In this document: positions 46,847 to 59,361 of the stretch, piece by piece
Layout: the number at the start of each line of letters is the position of its first letter
Numbering within the stretch: the first letter of the stretch is position 1
Source of the DNA: Cheiracanthium punctorium
Lineage: Eukaryota; Arthropoda; Arachnida; Araneae; Cheiracanthiidae
Assembly (NCBI GenBank): GCA_038373885.1
Contig: JAWZYV010013015.1
Location: 113,675 to 177,674 of the forward strand
Length of the DNA stretch: 64,000 nt
Reading direction: 5' to 3'
Notes under the pieces: model-generated
Told to the model about the DNA's origin: nothing
The model's input: only the letters and a program-made list of their open reading frames with translations
Database searches by the model: none
Program-made: the position numbers and the translations under genes

Positions 46847-49800
46847 GTAAGTTAAAATTGTACAATTTATTATTTTATTTTTAGTATTTTTGTCATTTTA
46901 ATACCTCTATTGAATTGGTAGGAAAGTTTCAGTCATATTTTATAGGAAAATCACCGCTGTGAGTGAGTTTCAAACCATGTATTATTAGCACCAAAGTGTA
47001 TTTAATACTGCGACACTATTTATTTTAATTACCCTTTTAAAATAATTGATTTTTATATTATTTTTTCGTTTACTCCGTTGAAATTGAAAGCTGCGCCATT
47101 TGGCTATAATCGTTTATCGCCAAGTCCTACGTATTTCGGTTTCGTAAACAACTACTGCTTGTAATAGAGCATTTCGACGTGACGTATCTGTGACGTCAGC
47201 TGAGTGACAGCTTCGCGCATCGTTCTGCGCATGCTATTTCTTTACCTAAACGTATTATTTAGCAATCTCGGTAATCCGTAAAAACTACGTGCAATCTGAA
47301 GAGGTTCACTGGGTTTTCGGATTGCGAACCCTCCCCTCTGTGAAGTATGTAAACAAACTGTAGCAAGCAACAGGCGTTGGAGTTCAGATAGCAATCCATG
47401 CAATTTAACATGTATCTTTATCCCTCGCCTCCCCCAAAAAAATTCACCCTCCCCATTTTATTGTAAATATTTTTTTCAGTGTGCATGAAAGAATGTACAT
47501 TATTTATTTAGAATTGTCGTAAAATTTTTAAAGCTGTACGCAAACAATTAAACTCTCATTGCAAAATTAGATATTCTTTCTAGTTTAGGATTGTGATATT
47601 TTTTTTTTCATTATAGTTTGATGCTTTGACTAGATAGGTTTATCCTTAGACTGACATGAATTTTAGTGCATGCTTTCTATGGATAACACTTTCTGGTGTG
47701 GTTTCTGTTGTTAAATGGGCATTTAAAATTTATTAGAATAAATGAATAAAAAATATTAAAGAATTGGTTTGTTAATTATTTTTTTAAAAACATATTTTGA
47801 TTAAAAATCAATTTATACATTGTTTATAGAACTAGTATTGTACCAGTGGTTGGTTTATTAAAAAAATAAAACAGGTAGTTTCTTATGTTGAAACTGCCAT
47901 ATGATGTGTTTATGTACAATTACTTATTGTTGCTTACCCTAAAAAAAAAAAAAAAAAAACCTCTAGAATCTACTCGTTTATAATCACTAAACTTGGCTAC
48001 CAGCCTTTTTATTCTTTTGCGGTATTCTAAATTAGGTATGCAGTGGAACTTACTCTTTTATTTCACCTTGCTGTCTTGATTTTTTCTGTTGTTTCTTCGA
48101 CTTCATGAAATCAAGGTTCTACTCTTCTTGTGTTCATGGACAGATGATTAAATGGTTACACTGTACTTTGTTAAAATAAATCCTTATTCTTTCACCTAAA
48201 TCTATTTCCACTCTGTTCTGCGTGTAACTAATATTAGGATTAGAAATTATTCTGAAGATTCTTAGATTTTTCGGTACTTGCATATTATCCCGTTGGTCAT
48301 TTCCAATAAACTATTTTTTCATCAAATGTGCTGGCAAACTATACTATTAATCATATCTAAACCATTAATAATTTCATGCATTCAGCATTTAACTTGGCGA
48401 AAAATCACTCGTCTTGTTTGACTGCCGGGATAATACGCAAGTACCAATTTTTCTTGAAGAATACTGTTTTTATCTGCTGTTTACATTCAAGAACCTAAAT
48501 CATTTTATGCAGCGAAATATCATCAAACATGAAACTTTTTTTGTAAATAACTTAAGTAATTTAAATCGTCTGACTGGCATCTCAAATTTTTTTCTATCTA
48601 TCACTTGCTTGCACATAGTCTGGTTACTGTATAAATTATGTGAATACATATTTTCAAGTAACATTGTAATTTATGATAGTGTTGAAAAAAAATTCTTTTG
48701 CATACAATCATTATGGAAGAAAGTCATTGCAAAAATTTATATATAACTCCTTTTATTATGATTGCTTTTTTTTTTTTTTTTTTTTTTTTTTTCACATCCT
48801 TCAACTAATAAATCTGATACGGACACCACATGACTTCCTCGTACCTCTATTAAATCAGAAATATTTTCAGTGCACTTCATCTAAACATATTTCGTTTGAA
48901 AGAGACAAAATACTGCAATTCTAAAGTTTACCGCCAAGCTGAGTTCAATTTTAAAGATTTGTTTTACTTAATTGGGCAATATTTTGACAAAAGCCAACAA
49001 GCTTGAGATAGTTAGCGAGATTTCAGTCACAGCTGAAATAGTTATTCATCACAGATTTTTAATGAAACGAACATATCTATAGACCCTTAATGTATTTTAA
49101 ATCTTTTGGGTGACCCTGTAAATAAATTACTCAGTCGACAGCACTCAAAAGCACAGTTACATGTTACAATAGTTCTAAATACAAAATTTTTAACATTCTA
49201 TGGTTAAAATGGTGGTTTTAGTCATGCAAAATGCGTAATTATTTTTGGCGTTAAATTGGCAATATTTCGGCAAAACTTGACAAGGTGGATGGCAAATAGT
49301 GAGATTTTGTGCATGGACTAAACAATAACTGACTCCAGACATTAATGTATTGGAATTCTGGTAGTTGCATATTATCCCGGTAGACATTCCCGCCAAATTA
49401 TTTTTTTTTTGAAAATGTGCTGGCAAACTGTTGCCAGTTGTATTCAGAACCATCATGATTTCAAGCAACCTGCATTTATCTAAGCGAAAAATCGCTCGTC
49501 TTAGCAGACCGCTTGGATAACATGCAAGTACCAAAATTCTTTTGGGTTGTCCTGCAAACTCTCCAAAAGATTGGAATCAAAAATCCAGGTGTACAACAAG
49601 ATGTTACAACAATCTTGTATATAAAATCTCAGCAATCTACGACTAATACTAGTTTTTGAGGTATGCGAATGAAATATATACATATATACACCAAAAGTTG
49701 CCAAGTTTGGAGACTGATGCAGTTTTTGAGGGAGGTGGCTGATCGTCACCGGACCATTATCTAACCATATGGTAAGATGTTATTCTGCTTAAAATAGATG

Positions 49801-52053
49801 AATGTCTCTGAAATTGCCATTGACTGTAATGTGTTGGAATTTTTTTGAGTGCTGCAGTAGAATTGTAAATGATAAAGGTACCATTTTTGATGGCAAGATT
49901 CATTTTGTAATCCTTAACAACATATATCACTTTTGATTCATTTGAAATAACTTAATATCTCTAAATTACACTTTAAGGAATTTCTGTCCATACAGCAAAA
50001 TGTATGGATGTAGATGTTACAATCCTAAATAGAAAATTTCAACATTGTACGGCTCATAGTTTTTGAGATATGCGAGTTGCATACATACGTACAGATGCCA
50101 GGGAAATACTGATCAAAATGATGAAGCTGTCAGTCATAATGTTTGTACATGAATTTATAGGAACATACATACATGCGTATAATGAGATGTCTCTCAAAAA
50201 CTCTTAAAAGTATATTTAGAGGTAGTCAAAATCTGGATACCCAATTTTTTTACGATCACATACTTCTTTGTACATTGTACACGGAAATAAAAATATTAGT
50301 GTTTGTAAATTGTATAGACACACACAGACACACGCATAGTGCCCCAAAAAGTGATAACATGCTTTAATTCTTTATCTATTAAAGATAATTAGGCAATGTG
50401 AATTGAAAAAATGGAAACTGAAATTCTTCCAGATTTTATTTATGCACTCGGGTATATGAAATCTGGATAAATTTCAGTTTCTCTTAATCTATTCAATCAA
50501 TTCTGCAATATAGAGAGGATAATGATAACTGTAAGTGCTCCTATAGACTCCTGTTCGCATACTTCTGTTACTGAAAATTTCATATATTGTAGTTTAGCCC
50601 CTAGTGGTGAAATGTTTTGGATTAGTGCATATTGCAAAATCTTTTACCGACACACTAGTTGTGATTGAACCGAAAAACATGGTTGCACGATGTAATCACT
50701 AAAAGTGATTACACCAAGTCCCAAGAACATTGAAAATTTTGCCAAGAATATTGAAAATGTGCCATAAACCAAGAAACTTGAAAAGTGTCTACTTGCCACA
50801 CCGTGCTAGAAAGAAATAGCACCTAAGTGCTAATAAGGTACGAAAAAATTCCTCTTGTTAATTTTCAAAGAGTTAACACTTTTTAAATTTGCTTACAACT
50901 ACCATACAAAAAAATTCCCAATAAGTAAAATGTACCCCATGCACAAATGAGATTAGTACAAAATTTCAGCCTTTCATCATAAAAGGTCTTAAGAGATATC
51001 TATAAACAAAGATGATTGGGGTCTATACTTGAATTTGAATGTAACATATTCTTTCAAATTATCCATATGACCCTTAAAATGTGATTTTTTTCCCTTACAG
51101 AGCTACTGAAAAGTGGTTTAAGTCAGTACGTATTATCTTCATACATTTGACACTTTTCTGGATATAATTCTCAAATTTTGTACATCACCTCATTAGAATA
51201 TGGAGCACATTTTACTGATTGGGGATATTTTTGTATGTGGGTTATATACAAAAAGTGTAACATTTTGGGAATTAACGAAAGAAATTTTTCAATGAGAAAA
51301 CATGTAATTCTCCAGGGCTAGCGGCAATTTCTAGCAAACAAAGGTGCCGGAGCCTTAATATTCTTATGTTAATACTCAGTAGCGAACTGCAAACCCCTGC
51401 AATATGGGGTTGGTAGCACATTTAACTAAAATAACAATAATTTAAAGATTTTCCCATATAATAATTATTTCACAGAACAGTGATATAAAATTAAATAGTC
51501 GGAAATTAGCAGGAAGAAATATAAACATTATACAGAAAACACCCAAATTCTGATGGTCTTAGGACTCTCAAATCTGGTCGAGGTGAAGCGAATATGATTT
51601 GTCTTGTCTACTAAAATCAGTTTGTGCTTGAAAAGGGGTGTTAATGTACTAGTGTTGGGCTTCGGAGCAAAGTATTCATGAGCTTTGCTGGGTTTTGCCT
51701 AATATGTAAAAATTCACCCAGAAATAAGAAATACAGGGTCAGAGTTCCAGCTTTTGATTTCTGTTCTGATTCTAACTAGAAACAAAATTCAAAAATGTAA
51801 TTGTAGAATTGTTTAGTACAGTTTTATGAGCTAACATTGCGAAACAGAAATGTTTTCCATCTTATAATAAAAAGGCAGAAGCTTTATGGAATTATACATT
51901 TACATTTTGCACTCATGTTTACTGTCAATTTAAATAATTATGCAACTAAGTAAAGATTACATTAATTGGTCTACGTCTTTAATTCAGTTGATTTATTGGA
52001 TTATTTTTTAATTCATATTCAGACGTATTTGATTAATTACATGTACAAATATG

Positions 52054-52154
52054 GGCTGGTTGCCAAGTGAAACAGGGGAGAAAGGCTGTCGCCAGATACA
52101 AAAGCGCGCCAGTAGTAGGAAGTCGCCAAGCGGTAGCTAATCGGAAAGCCAGCC
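52054..52154. mobile_element. 101-bp MITE nested in copy C, 8-bp target duplication
   Basis: Flanked by a perfect CAAATATG repeat (52,046-52,053 and 52,155-52,162). Empty sites exist in A (17,751-17,758) and B. Ends are GGCTGGTTGCCAAG and, in reverse complement, GGCTGGCTTTCCG. GGCTG ends and 8-bp duplications are shared with the 1190-bp element at 17,806. Confidence 0.75.
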
Positions 52155-52403
52155 CAAATATGTTATGCGATGCATATGTTACACTTTTTTATTAATGGGA
52201 TAACTGGTCTTATTTTACAGGCATTTACATATTTAAAAGAACACTATGATAAATAATAACAAGCAGTACATTTATTTTTTATAAAAGAAAAAAAAACAAT
52301 CTGAATATATCGTAATAGGAATTTAAATAAACACTTCTTTATTATAAATATTAATGGAATTTGATGTTTTCTAGGGCATACAGAATATCCGATGAATTAT
52401 AAT

Positions 52404-52745
52404 TCAAAAACAAAACTTTATTCTTGCATAAATCTCACAACGTAAGAAAATTTCGCATGCACAACAATGATATTTGTAAACAAACAGTAATCCGAATAAC
52501 CTGCCGAATCGTAAAACAAACGTTGTGTTCATTCCCGTACATAATGTTGTCTTTCCGAACGCAGTACCAGCGGAAAAAGTTGCTTGAAATATCATTAAAA
52601 TATTATATGTTAAGCTTTTTAAAATATTAAACGCCACCTGGGACACAAAAGTCGAATGTCTGATTAACAAATTCCACCCATTACAATCATCCAAAAAATT
52701 AAATTTAATACTTTTTTTGAATGTTGAAAATCGGGTTTTTCCCAT
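52404..52745 (-). CDS. Hypothetical 113-aa ORF near the right end of copy C
   Basis: Counterpart of the ORF at 19,196-19,537, uninterrupted and equally long. It starts MGKTRFSTFKKSIKFNFL and has a hydrophobic, Cys-rich C-terminus. No domain recognised. It lies antisense to the THAP gene. It could be chance, because the DNA itself is almost identical between copies. Confidence 0.2.
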   Translation of the reverse strand: MGKTRFSTFKKSIKFNFLDDCNGWNLLIRHSTFVSQVAFNILKSLTYNILMIFQATFSAGTAFGKTTLCTGMNTTFVLRFGRLFGLLFVYKYHCCACEIFLRCEIYARIKFCF

Positions 52746-53442
52746 TGAAATACATTACCAGAACTCCAAGCTGTCACGCAAGACGACGACCGATCGCAGA
52801 GAGGAGGGGTCCGTCGAAATGCTCTATAAAACAAGCAAACATTGGTATTGTTATTATTAAAAAGATATTGAGAAAAGACTGTGCGATAAAATTTATTTTC
52901 AAAACTTGGTTAAATCTAAGAAAGTTCTTTAATATCTTTCTGAGTAAAAGAAGTGAAAATCTTGATTAATGCAATTTAAAGTGAAAATTATTTTAAAATT
53001 CAGATTACTTTTATAAAAGCAGTACTTTACCATTACTTTCTACAAAATCAATTAAAAGAATTTGGTCTCCTCTACGATTTTGTAAGAAATTTGCTGTAAT
53101 TGAAAAAAAAAAAAACATGTTGAGAAACATCAAAATCTTTTAAAAAATCATTACTAAAAAAATTCATAACAATTTCGGATTGTTTTGTTTAATTGTGATG
53201 ATAAATACTGAGTTCAATTTATTATCTTTTGATATATATCCATCATAAAATATTTGTTTTAATTAATATTAATGCCATGATTTTTCCCCCCTCTATATGC
53301 TTAATAATTTTTTCTTTAATTATCCCAAAAATGACCATTGTTTTGTAGTGGTACATCTGTTATGAAGCTGGCTGTACATATGTGTGTAATTTAATACTTT
53401 ATTTGTTACTTCAGTACAATTATTTTTTTTTTTCACTTGCAG

Positions 53443-53596
53443 CTTTCCGAAAGATCCTGAAAGGCAAAAACAGTGGGAGATACAACTGCGTCGTGAAAAT
53501 TTTAAAGTAACAAAATATTCCAAGGTGTGCTCAAAACATTTTACAGCCGACTGTTTTGATCGAACAAAGTTTGGAGCAGGGATCCATAACTTAACG
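53443..53596 (+). CDS. THAP-domain gene, exon 2
   Basis: After TTGCAG the frame continues [20 protein letters not shown] and [18 protein letters not shown]. It has the FPKD motif, the invariant Trp and the last zinc ligands C-x2-H (VCSKHF), completing the C2CH signature. It reaches GAGIHNLT and then a TAA at 53,597. The same position offers a possible donor (AC|GTAACA). The usual AVPTIF box after the finger is absent, so either another exon follows or the protein is cut short where the ATAACG-rich sequence begins. Confidence 0.75.
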
Positions 53597-54120
53597 TAAC
53601 AAAATTGTAACGTTATTCGGCCTTGTAACAAAATAATTCGTTATACAATTTTTATATGTACAAATAACTGCTTGATTTTCGTTATGTATTAGTTACGTTA
53701 CATTTTGTATTTTGTTATCGTACCGTAACAAATCTACAGAACGCAAATGAATACGTTATTGCAATAACGTTATACAATGGTATACTTATTATAACGTTAT
53801 TCCGTTTTGTGTTATACTCAGAAACTGAACAAAAAGTAACAGAATGCATTCGGTTACTCATGCTAACCCTTAGTTTATAACGTTAAACTCACCTAACTAT
53901 TTAATAACGATACAGTATCAATTAGTTATAGAATATAGCATTTCGCAGAAAAACGTTTTAAATACGGTATGAGACCATAACGTCAAAGGAACAGAACGAT
54001 ATTTTCATACCGTTATAGCTACATAATTATATGCAATAATATTGGAACATTTCGTTACAAATTATAACATATTGGTGTCAATATATTTAAATACGGTACA
54101 AGATCTAACGGTTCAAATAA
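53597..54120. repeat. Low-complexity region rich in ATAACG/CGTTAT
   Basis: About 500 bp in which CGTTA, GTAACG and ATAACGTTAT recur more than a dozen times in both orientations without a fixed period. It starts exactly at the end of THAP exon 2. Its nature is unknown. Confidence 0.5.
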
Positions 54121-54545
54121 CTTAAAAGATTTCTGATCCGAATCAACGGCTTTTCGGACTGAGAGGAGGGTGTAAGATAAGTGTTGCGTGAGAGCCACCC
54201 GGACTGTTTTTTTGTATGTAGCACACACATGGACATACCCTAGTAGCAATTTCCCCTTGGCCAGAGACTGGCCGCGTAGCGAATCGCCAGTGAATACGCA
54301 TCGGGCCGGGCGTGGTGAAAGTGCATGGATACATCCACTTTATGTCATCTTGGACTTGCCGCCGGCCAAGGTATCACTACCCAATGAGTTTTTGCCGCGC
54401 CGCGATGGATTCAGAGGGATTGGTCCATTCACTTTAGGTGTTATAATGGGCCAGATGCTGCGTATGGTATTACTTGCCATTATGTTTTCATCGCGTCTAG
54501 ATGGGTTTAAAGGGACTGGCCCATTCTCTTAATTTTATGTCACGA
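54121..54545. repeat. GC-richer segment with two imperfect repeat units
   Basis: About 425 bp, GC-richer than its neighbours. CGCGATGGATTCAGAGGGATTGGTCCATTC (about 54,402) is echoed by CATCGCGTCTAGATGGGTTTAAAGGGACTGGCCCATTC (about 54,490). It looks like a fragment of an unidentified repeat. The 114-codon ORF across it has no recognisable domain. Confidence 0.4.
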
Positions 54546-55846
54546 TGGGCGAAGCGCCTCGGACGTATCAGTTGCCAATTTATTTTTATTGAACTGATAT
54601 AGATTTTTAAAAGATTAGTCCGATCAGTGCTTCAGCCAATTAATTATCCTTAAATATTGTTTTGCCTGAAACACTGATACAAGGACTTTATTAAGGTTAG
54701 TTTTGTGAATTTCTTCAATGCTTTTAGTTTGATAAAAGCTTAATTGTTAATTAGCAAAACTAAGATAATTTACAGAATTGTAATAAAATATTTATATCTT
54801 GTTAATGTCATTTTCTATTTACAAGAGAAACCAATCTTTACTTAGCCATTTATATATGAAATAGGTTTCATTAGATAAATTTGTTTCAATTTTCCCTATT
54901 TTACATATCAATGAACAGTGTAGTAGATAATAATGAAATAGCACATTCAAAAGTGTGTATTGCCTGCAATAAGATATATTTGTAATTCTTTCAGTACCAG
55001 CATTTTTTAAATATTTTTATTAATTTTCTCAGAAACTGAAGGTTCATTTTCAAAAAATGTAAAAAACAATGTGTTCCTCTTTCATGACAAAGAAATATTA
55101 GGTGGTGATTTAATTACTAAACAGTTGTATAACCTCAATGTTTTAAAATAGTGATTTTTATAATATGCCAAATAATGTATGAAAAAACAACCTTTTCAAA
55201 CTAAAAAATAAATTATGTAGGTTAAAGTAAAAAATTTTAAGTTTTCGCTAAAATTTGCTGCATAAAATATTCTTTAGCCAATAACAAATTTTCTCAACAC
55301 AGGGTTGACACTCAATTTCTGAAAAAAAATTCCAACTTTTCCAGATTATCATGTTATAAAAATTCAGGCTATTTTTTATGTTTATGATGTGAACTTTGCA
55401 TATAACATTTTTAGCTTTCCAAAGTAAGGTTAAACATTGTTTATTTACAAACACTGATTTTCCAGTCCAAATTATTTGATTTTCCAGGTTTGGGGCCAAA
55501 ATTTGCAATATTTTCTGACTTTTTTTGCCAACATGAAATTCCCTGACCAGTGGTAACCCTGCAACATTTGTTTGGAATGAAAGTTAACTCTCTTTGAGAA
55601 ACAACCATAAGTTTTCTAAAATTATTCAAATTGCAATGCAACTTACATACTCTTCGGGGTTTATAATCTTTTTTGTGATGTAAATTCCAGGAGTTTTCCA
55701 GGATCAAATATAATTTTTCCAGGAGCAGTCGAAAGTTTCTAAGTGCATTAAAATTTTATTGTTTCTTGAAGTTAATGTAATTTTCACTTAAAAAAAGTGT
55801 TTTGATGTGTTATAATTGAAAACCCATAGTTCACAAAGATGTTATC
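54546..55846. other. AT-rich sequence, no gene supported
   Basis: Nothing beyond short AT-rich ORFs. TTTCCAGG/CCAGGA-type words recur around 55,310-55,720 and again at 56,450-56,530, perhaps a decayed repeat. Confidence 0.35.
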
Positions 55847-55902
55847 CAACATTTAATAAAAATATGTGCATAATACTATGCACATATTTTTATTAAATGT
55901 TG
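55847..55902. repeat. Perfect 26-bp inverted repeat with 4-nt loop
   Basis: The arm CAACATTTAATAAAAATATG plus TGCATA (55,847-55,872), loop ATAC, then its exact complement (55,877-55,902). It is followed by two direct TGTTGTATTTTTTATTAA units. It could be a very short MITE core or a fragile palindrome. Confidence 0.8.
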
Positions 55903-57761
55903 TATTTTTTATTAATGTTGTATTTTTTATTAATGTGTTACCATAATTGGGTCTTTTTTAAAAATTTGACTAGGCCAGCTTCATGCATAATACATTCCTA
56001 ATTTTCTTAAATTAATAAGTATTTATTACAAAAATATTAAAAGTAATTTAAATTCCTTTTAAGAAAATTAAATGAAAAATGTTGGTCGGTAGATGAATTA
56101 ACATGTACTTAATTTTAAAAGTAATGCATTACTTTAGTTGCAAACCTCAAAGAATGAAAATTACAGTTTTCATATTAAAAAAAACCCACATGTATGAATC
56201 GTCATTAGAAACCATATACATTTACACAAACAATACAAAACAAAATGATTGTATTTAAAAATCATTTATTAAAACTTTTAAATTTAAAATTTAGCTGAAA
56301 TAAAAATTTATACAATTTTTGAAAAAAATTGTCAAATTTGTTAACAGATAATAATAATTGCAGATTGTTTTCGGTAGATCATAACTGCGGTGGAACATTT
56401 TGAAACTTTAAATATCAGATCAAAAACTTAAATACACAATATTTCCAGGATTAGTTACTAAATTTCAGGAGTCTCCCATAAAAGTCGGGAATATTTAGGG
56501 GCCCTTAATTTTTGAAATGAAAATCCAGGAGGCATACGGACCCTTCTATTTTATGTTATTTTTTTGATACTGCACTCATCTTTTGCAGTAATCAAAAGAT
56601 AGCATGCCTAAGATTGCAAAATAAGCATCTATTTTTAGAAGATTAATATTTCAGCAATGGTGTATGGTGTAACTTAAGGGCAGTAACTTATGGTGTAACT
56701 TAAGGGCAAAGTGAGAAATTGTCCCATCCCCTAGAATTCAAATATAGCCTATTTGAAAATAGCGTTGTCTAGGAAACATTTTGCTTCCCCAATGTTACGT
56801 GCCAGGCCAGTTAGTAACAGGAAATTCTCATTTTTAAAGGGAGGATATTTCAGATGTCAAAGCTAAAATATGCAAATATACAATAACCCATAAAACTACA
56901 AATAACAAACTAGTTAGATTTATTTTAGCCTAAAATTACTTACTTAAAACCTTAATTTCATGGTACAAGATTTTTTCATTACCTCTATAAAGCGTTCTAG
57001 CTTAGCTAACTTTTCAGATCCTCTGACAATATCTAGTCTACACTTTCACAGCTGTTAGGTTCCCCGAGACTTAACCAAGATTACTTTTCTACAAGAGGTT
57101 TATGTACTGCAATATATTTTGGGAAGAGGCAAAATCGAGTCGCACACAGTCTTGTCAAGAAGCATGCAGTCTTGTCTGTTCGACAACTCCAACCTATTCT
57201 CTTCATATTTTGACTTTTAGTTTATAAGTGTAAAACTTTAAATACTGTGACGGCGTGTAATTAATAGTATTAAAGTCATTTAATACAATCTTTAAATATA
57301 TTACATTTCAGATGTAATATATTTCATTATAACACTTGCGTTATTAGCACCTGCATCATCTTAGATGCAAAAATCATACACTATATTTTCCTCACAAATG
57401 TATTTATTTTTCTTCAACATAAGCAAATGGTGTCTGAGAGGCATACTTGTAGCTATGAGGGTTAAAAATGTTTAGCTAATAAAAACTAATTTCTAATCAG
57501 CTTTGTCACTAATAGTTCACTTCAGAAATAGAGAAAGAGAGATAGTTTTAAAAGAAAATTTATTAAAGTTTATTTATTGTTACAAAATTTGCTTCTGGTT
57601 CAAAGCCCGTTCCAGACGTCCTCCTTTCCGATCGCATGCCCTCAACCATTTTTTAATTAACTAGTAACTTGGACATCCATCACGGCTTTATTGAAGTTTC
57701 GAGCAGCACCTGTAAATAAATAAAATTAAACAAAACAAAATTAAAAATCTGAATAAGACTA
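55903..57761. other. AT-rich sequence, no gene supported
   Basis: Short direct repeat ATGGTGTAACTTAAGGGCA at about 56,660-56,707. No coding evidence seen. Confidence 0.35.
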
Positions 57762-57772
57762 CTACTAAGAGT

Positions 57773-58002
57773 TTTTTCTTTTTTTAAAGGAGCAGGAACT
57801 TGCCAATTAGGCATTGTCCTATACAACTACCCAAAGGTGTGGCCATTTTATTATGAGCGCACGTAGTGGACGGCCAGCATTACCCCCTATGAAGGGGCGG
57901 ACACAATGACAGCCATGTCCAGTTGGGGATCAAACCCCGGCCGCTGGGAGTTGAACCCAAAACCGGAGTACGGTGCTTTATCCCCCATACAACTCTGTTG
58001 GC
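57773..58002 (-). mobile_element. tRNA-derived SINE, minus strand, 11-bp target duplication
   Basis: A 230-bp insertion flanked by perfect CTACTAAGAGT repeats (57,762-57,772 and 58,003-58,013). Read on the minus strand it has a tRNA-like head with a B box GGGTTCAACTCCC, a second similar GGTTTGATCCCC, and an A/G-rich tail corresponding to the T-rich left end (TTTTTCTTTTTTTAAAG). Confidence 0.75.
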
Positions 58003-58013
58003 CTACTAAGAGT

Positions 58014-58667
58014 GATTAAATGATGAATTTATAATCAATAATTTTATAAATCATTACTGTCCCAATCAGTACCTACACATACCAAAAATGACTTATCTCA
58101 TGACTTCACAAGTTGTAAACTTTTATCAGTATCATTTATGTTTAAAAAATATGTAATTAAATCAGTGATATACGGAAACTACAGTAACTCATGAGCAATG
58201 AATGAAGCTTACAGGTGAGCATACAATGAGGGAAATTTGCTTCAGGATACAGTCATTTATTTTAAGCATTGAACACAAAAAAAAAGTACAATGGCTAGCC
58301 AAGTGTGAGAAAATAAGCCTTTGAAAATTTTAGTTCAGTTTATATGCTGATATTAGTCAAGCAGAAGCTTAAGTGACAACATGCCTGCACATACTGTCGA
58401 GATGCTTGGGGTTTCCAGCAGGTGTAATTTTTAAAATAAATATTTTAATTTTCACAACAGTTATTTTAGGCCATTCTCTAAATTTAGTGACTATGTTGTC
58501 GGTCAGTGGTGCCTGCTAACTATGACCTTTGTTGAACTCATATATAAATATATATTTTTTGTTTTTGATAAAGGTTTTAGTTATGTTTTTCTAAAGGTCA
58601 CATTCAAAACAATATTGGTAAAAATCACTGTAAGAAATAAAATTTACCAGGATCAAGTGAAAAAGTG
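58014..58667. other. No feature seen
   Basis: AT-rich sequence without recognisable genes or paired repeats. Confidence 0.4.
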
Positions 58668-58670
58668 GTC

Positions 58671-58790
58671 AGCTGGCAATTGAAAGTTACAGCATATTGC
58701 TACATGCACAGGCCCCCAATGTATTTCACTTCCATCAACTGATCACTTTTATACCGCGGAAAATTCAGCGGACAACTTCTTTCAGGTAAC
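58671..58790 (+). repeat. Exon-like segment, plus-strand member of an inverted pair
   Basis: It resembles the reverse complement of 59,362-59,480 at roughly 80% by eye, including a shared GTAACT donor-like end. The frame here has lost residues relative to its partner. Unrecognised. Confidence 0.4.
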
Positions 58791-59361
58791 TTCTATAAAG
58801 AACTATTTTATTAAGTTCAGCTTTCTTGGTTCCCTTCAAACGTTCTCAAAATGCATGACTCCCCATTAAATTATTTAATTCATTTCTGCATTTATTGTTT
58901 GTGACACTTTACTATTTTAAAATCTTCATTAAATAAATTATGCATACTATATGATTGTAAAACTTATTTTATTTCATTATGTATAGTCATAATTACTTTT
59001 ACATCTTTTATTCTGCCGATAAAAAACAATTTGCAATTATTTTCAAATGAAGGACCATATTACGTCTGTGGGTGAAATGATCCTTTGGACTCTTCAAAAT
59101 TCTATTTTTTTTTTTTTTCGTTACTCAATTTGGGCTTAAATATTATTAAAGTATGTTTATTATGCAAAATATAGTGGCAAAGGTTCAAAGTTTCATTTAA
59201 CATTTATGTTATTTTCTGCAAGTTTTCACCTTAAGGGAATCATTTTGGGCCACCTTCCCCTGTATGTAAACATTGAAGAAAATTTCCCTTAAATTTGCAT
59301 TTATTTCGTACCTCAAGTTATGTGTAATTTATTTTTTGCTCAGCTGTTGAACACGAGTTAC

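Larger units (their letters stand above)
47165..52826 (+). mobile_element. TAGAGC-family element, copy C (5.66 kb) in the THAP intron
   Basis: The cleanest copy. It runs from TAGAGCATTTCGACG to CGTCGAAATGCTCTA, flanked by TAA on both sides (TA or TAA duplication). It is in the same orientation as A. It has its own differences: about 80 bp extra near 47,405-47,480, about 440 bp of different sequence at 50,405-50,845, and a 101-bp nested element (52,054). The A/B-specific 172-bp MITE is missing. No transposase frame was found. Confidence 0.75.
46847..53442 (+). other. 6.6-kb THAP intron occupied by copy C
   Basis: It begins GTAAGTT and ends in a pyrimidine run and TTGCAG. The TAGAGC-family copy C takes up 5.66 kb of it. 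The remaining roughly 930 bp is AT-rich with no feature seen. Without the transposon the intron would be under 1 kb. Confidence 0.65.

Noticed and set aside
47165..52826. Helitron, Maverick or LTR element as the identity of the TAGAGC family
   Set aside because: There are inverted rather than direct terminal repeats, no TC...CTRR ends, no polymerase, integrase or Rep/helicase frames, and the target duplication is TA or TAA rather than 4-6 bp.
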